From contig CAWGFM010000005.1 in NCBI GenBank assembly GCA_963821935.1, forward strand, positions 930,001 to 994,000: a DNA stretch of 64,000 nt, written 5' to 3'. Shown here one piece after another: positions 57,885 to 64,000 of the stretch. Every line of letters begins with the position of its first letter. The stretch's first letter is position 1. This stretch comes from JAOUEA01 sp963821935. Lineage in GTDB: Bacteria; Actinomycetota; UBA4738; HRBIN12. Both the position numbers and the translations under genes were made by a program. The notes beneath the pieces are model-generated. The model saw only the letters and a list, made by a program, of their open reading frames with translations, did no database searches and was not told the DNA's origin.

Positions 57885-58922
57885 GTGCGCATCTTCCGAC
57901 TCGGAGACGCCGGGCCCGAGGTCGGCGACATCCAGGATCGCCTGTGCGGGCTGGGCGCCACGATCGAAGACGCCGAGCGCGGCGGCGCCTTCGGGACGTC
58001 CACCGATGCCGCCGTCCGCGCGTTCCAGGGCGAGCGACTGCTCCGGGTCGACGGGCTCGTTGGGCCCGACACCTGGGGCCAGCTGGTGGAGGCCGGCTAC
58101 CGCCTGGGCGACCGCACGTTGTATCTCCACTCTCCGCTCCACCGAGGCGATGACGTCCGCGCGCTGCAGCGGAAGTTGAACGTCCTCGGCTTCGACGCGG
58201 GGCGCGAAGACGGACTCTTCGGGCGGAACACCGATCGCGCCGTGCGAGAGTTCCAACGGAACGTGGCGGACGAACCCGACGGGATCGTCGGGCTCCACAC
58301 GATCACCACCCTCGAACGCATGCGCCCGGACGAGAAAGGTCCGAGTCGCGCCGTGGTCCGCGAAGCCGAGGAGCTCCTGCAGATGCGGGCATCGGGCATC
58401 GGGCAGATCGTCGCGATCGACGCCGGAGCCACAGATGCGCTCGAGGCGGCCGGCCTCGTGGTGAGAGACATCGCGGGCGCGGTCGCCGACCACCTGGGGA
58501 TGATGGGCTGCAAGCCGACGACGCTGGGCGGCGAGCCGGCCGTGCAGTCATCGGCGTCAGACCGGGCCCGCGAAGCGAACGCACTCGGCGCCACGATGTG
58601 CATCTCCTTGCACCTTGCGACCGGGTTGCCCGAGGCCTCGGGCCCCACGTGCTCCTACTTCGGCAGTGCCTCCACGCACTCCCCCGCCGGCATGCTGTTG
58701 GCGCAGCTGATCCTGGACGAGTTGGAGGCCGAGCTCGGCCCGCGAGGGCGGCTCCAGCGACTGACCGGCGCGATGCTCCGCGAGACCCGCATGCCGGCGG
58801 TGCAGATCGAGCCCGCGTTCATCACGAACGAGACCGAAGCCACGCGACTGGCCGACCCGGCCCATCGGGACCGGATCGCCCGCGCGATCGTCACCGGCGT
58901 TCGTCGATTCTTCGGCGAGTAG
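57885..58922 (+). CDS. cwlM: CwlM-like protein: two peptidoglycan-binding domains and a degenerate amidase
   Basis: A 345-residue protein. Two PG_binding_1 repeats (VGDIQDRLCGLGA with STDAAVRAFQGE, and VRALQRKLNVLGFD with NTDRAVREFQRN) precede an amidase_3-type domain. The first zinc His is lost: the strand reads VAIDAGATDA where active enzymes have a GHGG-like sequence. SLHLATG and the Glu in IEPAFITNETEA remain. Mycobacterial CwlM in this genomic place regulates MurA rather than cutting peptidoglycan, and the lost ligand fits that. GTG 57885 is preferred over a TTG at 57849. Confidence 0.88.
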   Translation: MRIFRLGDAGPEVGDIQDRLCGLGATIEDAERGGAFGTSTDAAVRAFQGERLLRVDGLVGPDTWGQLVEAGYRLGDRTLYLHSPLHRGDDVRALQRKLNVLGFDAGREDGLFGRNTDRAVREFQRNVADEPDGIVGLHTITTLERMRPDEKGPSRAVVREAEELLQMRASGIGQIVAIDAGATDALEAAGLVVRDIAGAVADHLGMMGCKPTTLGGEPAVQSSASDRAREANALGATMCISLHLATGLPEASGPTCSYFGSASTHSPAGMLLAQLILDELEAELGPRGRLQRLTGAMLRETRMPAVQIEPAFITNETEATRLADPAHRDRIARAIVTGVRRFFGE

Positions 58923-59028
58923 CTCTGGACATCAGCGCCAGCGCGAGGCCGAAGACGACACCGAGCCAGACGGCGTGGATCGCGCGTTCACGCTCGGTGG
59001 GAGGGGCCGGAACGGGTCCGTTCTGCAC
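58891..59028 (-). CDS. 45-residue single-pass membrane protein
   Basis: The short ORF reads from a GTG at 59028: a proline-rich start (NGPVPAPPTERERAI), one helix (AVWLGVVFGLALALMS) and a basic end (RATRRRIDERR). TAGCAT (59036-59041, minus strand) lies 13 bases upstream, so it would be leaderless. It overlaps the convergent cwlM-like gene by 32 bases. Topology and promoter support a real gene. Confidence 0.55.
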   Translation of the reverse strand: MQNGPVPAPPTERERAIHAVWLGVVFGLALALMSRATRRRIDERR

Positions 59029-59034
59029 GATGGC

Positions 59035-59041
59035 TATGCTA
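59035..59041. promoter_or_regulatory. Shared divergent -10 element
   Basis: TATGCT on the plus strand (59035-59040) and TAGCAT on the minus strand (59036-59041) use the same bases. Predicted starts fall about 2 bases before the ATG at 59049 and 1 base before the GTG at 59028, so both transcripts would be nearly leaderless. Inferred from spacing. Confidence 0.5.
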
Positions 59042-59048
59042 CGCGCCG

Positions 59049-60002
59049 ATGCGCTTCTGTCTGATGTTGGAGGGACAAGAGGGCGTGACGTGGCCGGAGT
59101 GGGTCGCCGCCGCCCAGACCGCCGAACGGCTGGGGTTCGACGCGATCTTCACCTCCGATCACTACTTCAGCGTGATGGGAGAGCGCGACCGAGGTTCTTC
59201 CGACGCGTGGACCAACCTGGGCGGACTGGCCGCCGTCACCTCTTCCATCCGACTGGGCACCATGGTCTCCCCCGTCACCTTCCGCCACCCCACCGTCCTG
59301 GCGAAGTGTGCCGTCACGGTCGACCGCATCAGCGGTGGCCGGGTCGAGCTCGGCATGGGTGCCGGATGGTGGAAGGAGGAGCACCGGTCGCACGGGTTCG
59401 AGTTCCCACCCACCGTCACCCGGTTCGACATGCTGGAGGAACAGCTCGAGGTGATCCACGGGCTGCTCACCGAGGACGCGTTCTCGTTCGACGGGAGCCA
59501 CTACCGGCTGGAGTCGGCGGCGTTCGCCCCGAAAGCGATCCAGCGCCCGCATCCGCCGATCATCCTGGGAGGAGCGGGTGGTCCACGCCTCGCTGCCCTC
59601 GTCTCACGATGGGCGGATGAGTTCGACACCGTCGGCGTCGGACCCGCGGAAGCGGGGAAGCGGATCGCGCGGGTTCGCGAACGGCTGGACGCCGATGGAC
59701 GCGACCAGGATTCGCTGACCACATCCGTGATGACGTGGTGCTACGTCGGTGAGACCGAAGCCGATGCGATGCAGCGTCTCACCGCCGCTCGGGAGCGATC
59801 CATGCGTGCGGGCAGGTTCGAGGACGAACTGCAGGAGCTGCGCGCGACCTGCGTCGTGGGTTCGTCCGAGCGCGCCGCCGAGCGGATCAGCGAGTACGCC
59901 GCCGCGGGCGTGCAACGCATCGTGTTGAACCACGAGCTGTACGACGACGTCGAGATGCTCGAGGTGCTGGCGGAGCAAGTCTTCCCACGGGTGGAGGGCT
60001 GA
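59049..60002 (+). CDS. LLM-class F420-dependent oxidoreductase
   Basis: A 317-residue luciferase-like TIM-barrel enzyme. FDAIFTSDHYFSVMG, RHPTVLAKCAVTVDRISGGR, ELGMGAGWWKEEH and PPIILGGAGGPRLAALVSRWADE are family blocks, and the GAGWW loop fits F420-dependent members. It is longer than the enzyme at 25122-25901 and only distantly similar. An SDR gene follows 7 bases later, so they may act in one pathway. The substrate is unknown. Confidence 0.88.
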   Translation: MRFCLMLEGQEGVTWPEWVAAAQTAERLGFDAIFTSDHYFSVMGERDRGSSDAWTNLGGLAAVTSSIRLGTMVSPVTFRHPTVLAKCAVTVDRISGGRVELGMGAGWWKEEHRSHGFEFPPTVTRFDMLEEQLEVIHGLLTEDAFSFDGSHYRLESAAFAPKAIQRPHPPIILGGAGGPRLAALVSRWADEFDTVGVGPAEAGKRIARVRERLDADGRDQDSLTTSVMTWCYVGETEADAMQRLTAARERSMRAGRFEDELQELRATCVVGSSERAAERISEYAAAGVQRIVLNHELYDDVEMLEVLAEQVFPRVEG

Positions 60003-60009
60003 CCCGACG

Positions 60010-60768
60010 ATGCCGGACAGGGTCGTGCTGATCACCGGTGGGAGCGGCGGCATGGGTCGCGCCATCACTGCTCGATTCCTGGCCGAGGGCGATGCCGTCG
60101 TGCTCGCCGATCGCGATGAGGTCTCGCTCGCCGAGGCCGCCGATGCGATGCCCGGCGTCGACACGGTTCGCGCCGACGTCACGCAGGTCCAGGACTGCGA
60201 GCGCATGGTGTCGGCCGCGGCCGCGCGCCACGGTGGTCTGGACGTGCTGGTGTGCGCCGCCGGAGTGTGGGTCGAGGGTCCCACCGCAGCGATGACCGAG
60301 GCCCAGTGGGATCGCACGATCAACGTCAACCTCAAGGGCACGTTCTTCGCGTGCAGACACGCGATCCCGGATCTGATCGCTCGCGAGGGATCCATCGTCG
60401 CCATCGCCAGCGACTACGGTTTGGTGGGCGGGCCGGGCGCCGCGATCTACGCCGCGTCGAAGTTCGGCGTGAACGGCATCGTGCGATCCCTGGCGCTGGA
60501 GCTAGCACCACACGGGGTGCGTGTGAACAGCGTGTGCCCGACCGACGTGGACACTCCGATGCTGGCCGGGCAAGCACGTGACTTCGGCGATGGCGACGAG
60601 GCCGGCTACCTCGCCGCGCTCAAGGCGACGCTCCCCCAAGGCGAGCGAGCCCGATTCATCAGAGCCGATGAGATCGCGTCGGTGGTGGCCTTCCTGGCCT
60701 CCGAGGCATCCGCGCCGATCACAGGGGTTTGTCTCCCGGTGGACTGGGGCGTCACCGCCGGCTACTGA
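60010..60768 (+). CDS. Short-chain dehydrogenase/reductase
   Basis: A 252-residue SDR. ITGGSGGMGRAITARF is the NAD(P) loop, VCAAGVWVEG the NNAG-equivalent, IASDYGLVGGPGAAIYAASKFG carries Ser, Tyr and Lys of the catalytic set. VCPTDVDTPML and ITGVCLPVDWGVTAGY complete the classical fold. Oxidises or reduces an alcohol/ketone of unknown identity. Probably cotranscribed with the LLM enzyme. Confidence 0.92.
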   Translation: MPDRVVLITGGSGGMGRAITARFLAEGDAVVLADRDEVSLAEAADAMPGVDTVRADVTQVQDCERMVSAAAARHGGLDVLVCAAGVWVEGPTAAMTEAQWDRTINVNLKGTFFACRHAIPDLIAREGSIVAIASDYGLVGGPGAAIYAASKFGVNGIVRSLALELAPHGVRVNSVCPTDVDTPMLAGQARDFGDGDEAGYLAALKATLPQGERARFIRADEIASVVAFLASEASAPITGVCLPVDWGVTAGY

Positions 60769-60829
60769 CGGTTGGTCGTCACGGCTTGGAGGGTGGGAGC
60801 TGGGCCGATGCTACGCTGGCGCCCCTGCG

Positions 60830-62056
60830 ATGGCCGAATTCTCCATCGATCGCTTCGTCGATCTGTACGCGCATCGGACCTCCGGCATGTCGGCGTCCGA
60901 GGTGCGTGCGCTGTTCGCGGTTGCCGCTCGGCCAGAGGTCGTGTCCCTCGCCGGTGGCATGCCATACGTCCACGCGATCCCTGAACAGGACGTGCTGGAG
61001 GTCGTTCGTCAGGTGCTGGCCGAGCATGGCACGGCGTCGTTGCAGTACGGCGGCGGTCAGGGCGTGGCGGGACTCCGCGATCGGTTGACCGAGCTCATGC
61101 GCATCGAAGGCGTCGAGGCCGACGCCGACGACGTCGTGATCACGACGGGCGCCCAGCAAGCGTTGGACCTGGTCGGCAAGATCTTCGTGAACCCGGGCGA
61201 CCTCATCGCGGTGGAGGCTCCGACCTACGTCGGGGCGCTCACCGCATTCAGCGCGTATGAGCCACGCTACCTGCAGATCGACCTCGACGATGACGGCATG
61301 ATCGTCGATCAGCTGGAAGAAGCCCTCCTGCGGGGGGAGCGGCCCAAGTTCGTGTACACCTGTCCCAACTTCGGGAACCCGTCCGGTGTGACGTTATCAC
61401 ACGACCGGCGGAGGCAACTCATCTTCTTGTGCCGGGAGGCGTCGATCCCCATCGTGGAGGACAACCCGTACGGCATGCTGCGGTTCGAAGGGCAACCACT
61501 GGCGTGCCTTCGCACCCTCGACCCCCAGAACGTCATCTACCTGGGCACGGTCTCGAAGGTCTTCTCCCCCGGCGTGCGGGTGGGGTGGGCGTTGGCCGAG
61601 CAGTCGGTGGTGCAGCGCCTGATCCTGGCCAAGGAGGCCGCCGATCTCTGCGGCTCCTCCTTCACGATGATGATGACCGAGCGCTACCTGGCCGGTGACC
61701 GCTGGCAGGCGAACCTCGCCACGCTGGTCGACATCTATCGTGCGCGACGCGACACGATGCTCGAGGCCATCGTGGAACACTTCCCTGACGGTGCCGCCTG
61801 GACCGATCCCGCGGGCGGCTTCTACGTGTGGGTGACCCTTCCTGCGTGGTTCGACACCCAGGCGATGCTGGCCGCGGCCGTGGAACGCCGTGTGGCCTAC
61901 GTGCCAGGCACCGCGTTCTACCCCGACGACCGCGGCAAGAACCAGATGCGCCTGGCCTTCTGTTACCCCACCGAAGACCGGATCCGCGAAGGCATCGCAC
62001 GGCTCGGGGCGCTGCTCGAAGACGAGGAACAGCTCTATCGGAGCCTGCATCCGTGA
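60830..62056 (+). CDS. PLP-dependent aminotransferase (class I, LysN-like)
   Basis: A 408-residue aminotransferase without the MocR DNA-binding domain. SLAGGMPYVHAIP and LQYGGGQGVAGLRDRL are the N-terminal blocks. TTGAQQALDL, YTCPNFGNPSGVT and DNPYGMLRFEG frame the PLP pocket, and the lysine is in LGTVSKVFSPGVRVGWA. It resembles 2-aminoadipate and related aminotransferases. It overlaps ddl by GTGA. TACGCT lies 18 bases before the ATG. Confidence 0.88.
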   Translation: MAEFSIDRFVDLYAHRTSGMSASEVRALFAVAARPEVVSLAGGMPYVHAIPEQDVLEVVRQVLAEHGTASLQYGGGQGVAGLRDRLTELMRIEGVEADADDVVITTGAQQALDLVGKIFVNPGDLIAVEAPTYVGALTAFSAYEPRYLQIDLDDDGMIVDQLEEALLRGERPKFVYTCPNFGNPSGVTLSHDRRRQLIFLCREASIPIVEDNPYGMLRFEGQPLACLRTLDPQNVIYLGTVSKVFSPGVRVGWALAEQSVVQRLILAKEAADLCGSSFTMMMTERYLAGDRWQANLATLVDIYRARRDTMLEAIVEHFPDGAAWTDPAGGFYVWVTLPAWFDTQAMLAAAVERRVAYVPGTAFYPDDRGKNQMRLAFCYPTEDRIREGIARLGALLEDEEQLYRSLHP

Positions 62057-62991
62057 GGATCGCCGTCCTCGCCGGCGGGCGGACGCCCGAACGCGACGTG
62101 TCCCTGAGGAGCGGTCATCGGGTCATGAGCGCCCTGATCGAGCTCGGTCACGACGCGGCCGTCATCGACCCCGTCGAGTCTCCCCTGGTCGAGGCTCTCG
62201 TGGAAGCCGGCCCCGAGCTCTGCTATCTAGCGTTGCACGGCAAGGAAGGTGAGGACGGCACGGTCCAGCGCCTCCTCGATCTGCTGGCCATCCCGTACAC
62301 CGGCACGGCGGCGTTCGGGTGTGAGGTTGCCTTCGACAAGGTCCTGGCCAAGGATGTGCTGGCCCGATCGGGGGTTCGAACGCCCGACTGGGTCACGATC
62401 GAAGGCTGGGCCCTGCGTGATCTGGGAGCCGGGGCTGCCATGGGGATCGCGGCGGAGCGCGTCGGCATGCCCTGCGTCGTCAAACCCTCGAGGAGCGGCT
62501 CGGCCCTGGGCGTCGGGTTCGTCGAACGCGAGTCAGATCTGGCGGCGGCGGTCATGGCCGCGCTGTCGTTCAGTGGCGCGGTCGTGGTGGAGCAGAAGAT
62601 CGTGGGGACCGAGGTCGCCTCTGGCGCGATCGGATCACCCGCCGACTCGCTGCCGCTGGTCGAGATCGTGCCGAAGGAAGGGGTGTTCGACTACGCGGCG
62701 CGCTACACGGCGGGCGCCACCGACTACTTCGCCCCCGCACGGGTCGGCGACGAGGTGGCGGCATCGTGTGTGACAGCGGCACGCGAAGCCGCCGAAGCTC
62801 TCGGTCTGCGCGAGGTGTCCCGGGTCGATGCGATCGTCGACCGCGACGGCGAACCGTGGGTGCTCGAGGTCAACGTGTGTCCAGGGATGACCGAAACCAG
62901 CTTGTTGCCGATGGCCGGACACGCCGCGGGCATATCGCTCCCAGACATGTGTGACCGTATCGTACGGTCGGCGATGGCCCGCCGAGGATAG
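62053..62991 (+). CDS. ddl: D-alanine--D-alanine ligase
   Basis: A 312-residue ATP-grasp ligase that joins two D-alanines for peptidoglycan. LAGGRTPERDVSLRSG, LALHGKEGEDGTVQ, VVKPSRSGSALGVGFV, and WVLEVNVCPGMTETSLLPM are the expected blocks, and the ADP-forming site is intact. The GTG start overlaps the aminotransferase. Finding it between cwlM and parB groups another wall gene at the origin. It may be the only ddl or a second copy. Confidence 0.92.
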   Translation: MRIAVLAGGRTPERDVSLRSGHRVMSALIELGHDAAVIDPVESPLVEALVEAGPELCYLALHGKEGEDGTVQRLLDLLAIPYTGTAAFGCEVAFDKVLAKDVLARSGVRTPDWVTIEGWALRDLGAGAAMGIAAERVGMPCVVKPSRSGSALGVGFVERESDLAAAVMAALSFSGAVVVEQKIVGTEVASGAIGSPADSLPLVEIVPKEGVFDYAARYTAGATDYFAPARVGDEVAASCVTAAREAAEALGLREVSRVDAIVDRDGEPWVLEVNVCPGMTETSLLPMAGHAAGISLPDMCDRIVRSAMARRG

Positions 62992-63010
62992 CTTCCCTCG
63001 GGGGAGGCAA

Positions 63011-63901
63011 TCAATCAGGGGACAGGCCAGGCCCTGAGCCAACGATCTCGGACACGATGCGCTCCAAGTCGTCGGGCGATCCGAATTCGATGATCACGCG
63101 CCCGCGCTTCTTGGTCATCTGGATCTGCACACGCGTCGCGAGCTGTTCGGACAGGATCTCCTCCACCTCGGTCATGCCCATCTGCGCCTCATCGGGCGTC
63201 GAAACGGCCGGTTCCTTCTCGACTTTGACCGGGGGACCCTCGACGTAACGCCGGACGAGCTCCTCGGTCTCGCGGACCGAGAGGTCCTCTGCGGCCACCC
63301 GTAAGGCCAGCGCGTTGACGGCCTCGGCGTCGCCCAGGGCCAGCAGCGCCCGAGCATGGCCAGCTTGGATCTTTCCATCCGTCAGCAGCTGCTGGGAATC
63401 GAGTGGGAGCTGGAGGAGCCGGATCGTGTTGGCGATGTGTGACCTCGACACACCGACACGTTCGGCCAATCCCTCCTGTTTCAGGCCGAGCTCCTCCAAC
63501 AGCTGACGAAACGCTTCGGCCAGCTCGATCGGCCCCAGGTCCTCGCGGTGGATGTTCTCGATGAGGGCTTCCCGCAGCAGGTCGGAGTCGCCCGTGTCGC
63601 GGAGGACGACCGGCACCGTCGCGAGACCGGCGACCTTGGCGGCGCGCAGACGGCGCTCACCGGCCACCAGTTCGTATCGTTCGCCTGACTTGCGCACCAC
63701 GATCGGTTGCAAGATGCCGACCTCGCGGATCGACGCGGCGAGCGTCTGGATCTCGTCCTCGTCCCAGTGGGTCCTCGGTTGCTTGGGGTTGGGGGTGACC
63801 GCGTTGACCGGCACTTCAAGCAGACCCGTGAACCCTTCACCTGACTCCGGGGCGGGGATCAATGCGGACAATCCCCTGCCCAATCCGCCTCGCTTCGACA
63901 T
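63011..63901 (-). CDS. parB: Chromosome-partitioning protein ParB
   Basis: A 296-residue CTPase and DNA-binding protein that loads on parS sites. GLGRGLSALIP is the N-terminal ParA-interacting type start. NPKQPRTHWDEDEIQTLAASI, GERRLRAAKVAGL and ALIENIHREDLGPIELAEAF (with the ENxQR-like box) form the nuclease-fold domain, and KQEGLAERVGVSRSHIANTIR the HTH. Two starts are possible (ATG at 63904 or 63901). The second has the better 6-base spacing from GGGAGG, and a one-base overlap with the upstream stop. No parS was found in the window. Confidence 0.95.
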   Translation of the reverse strand: MSKRGGLGRGLSALIPAPESGEGFTGLLEVPVNAVTPNPKQPRTHWDEDEIQTLAASIREVGILQPIVVRKSGERYELVAGERRLRAAKVAGLATVPVVLRDTGDSDLLREALIENIHREDLGPIELAEAFRQLLEELGLKQEGLAERVGVSRSHIANTIRLLQLPLDSQQLLTDGKIQAGHARALLALGDAEAVNALALRVAAEDLSVRETEELVRRYVEGPPVKVEKEPAVSTPDEAQMGMTEVEEILSEQLATRVQIQMTKKRGRVIIEFGSPDDLERIVSEIVGSGPGLSPD

Positions 63902-64000
63902 CATTCGCCTCCCTTGCGGAACAGCCGCCATCGACGCTTGGGGGAGTCCCCTTCATCGCGCAGGGTCGCTCCGATGTCGGCGACGGCAGGCTGATGACTC
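63901..64000 (-). CDS. C-terminal end of upstream gene, possibly parA (partial)
   Basis: The frame enters from the right edge and ends at TGA 63901-63903, overlapping the parB start. It encodes about 32 residues ending in a basic stretch, KRRWRLFRKGGE. parA is expected immediately before parB, and the coupling fits, but the basic tail is not a diagnostic ParA feature. Confidence 0.5.
   Translation of the reverse strand, partial: SHQPAVADIGATLRDEGDSPKRRWRLFRKGGE

Overview
The window comes from a high-GC actinobacterium (Actinomycetota) and lies close to the replication origin. The right half, from about 46.3 kb to the end, holds the order CCA-adding enzyme, Nudix hydrolase, large secreted membrane protein, murJ, ECF sigma factor and anti-sigma factor, trxB, trxA, cwlM-like, parB. 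This is the classic origin-proximal block of actinobacteria. The lineage is further supported by F420-type (LLM-class) oxidoreductases, an F420-reductase-like dinucleotide-binding protein, inositol-phosphate synthase (ino1) behind a PadR regulator, nickel superoxide dismutase with its own protease, and a PAC2-family protein. I cannot name a genus. Many genes start with GTG. Many have a TANNNT hexamer 11-15 bases before the start codon, which suggests that leaderless transcripts are common.

Layout. 0-3.4 kb: glycosyltransferase, a MerR regulator with twin palindromes and a divergent membrane protein. 3.3-5.7 kb: a translationally coupled trio made of a small Asp-Gly-Thr-repeat peptide, a JmjC-type cupin oxygenase and a sucrase/ferredoxin-like protein, which looks like an undescribed RiPP-like locus. 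5.9-14.3 kb: small metabolic enzymes and a SoxR-controlled locus (Rieske fusion protein and aldo/keto reductase flanking a SoxR box). 14.3-21.8 kb: a cobalamin riboswitch followed by two secreted or anchored proteins resembling the two halves of transcobalamin, a complete ECF transporter (T, fused A-A, S) and a His-rich peptide. 21.9-25.1 kb: a PPOX-fold protein, a Doc-like toxin/antitoxin remnant and padR-ino1. 25.1-33.6 kb: LLM oxidoreductase, cupredoxin, two MFS exporters, a methyltransferase, a ChrA transporter, and a TusA-DsrE sulfur-relay pair behind a Cys-rich leader peptide. 33.8-37.3 kb: an ABC-F protein behind a tiny leader ORF and hairpin, a metzincin-like protein, and nickel SOD with its maturation protease. 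37.5-42.7 kb: a YchF-like GTPase, a molybdate-responsive regulator, a Mop protein, modABC and signal peptidase I. 42.7-50.8 kb: CtpE-like P-type ATPase, LtrA, CCA-adding enzyme, HExxH membrane protein, PilT-like ATPase, Nudix and TauE. 50.8-64 kb: the murJ-sigma-trx-cwlM-parB origin block, interrupted by an LLM/SDR/aminotransferase/ddl group.

How the parts work together. The best supported modules are: riboswitch-controlled corrinoid capture and ECF import; molybdate sensing plus ABC import; a thiol-redox sigma module whose trxB and trxA genes both carry GGGAA(C/T)-N18/19-GTT promoters; SoxR-type redox control; and nickel-SOD maturation. The JmjC/repeat-peptide trio is the strongest candidate for a new system.
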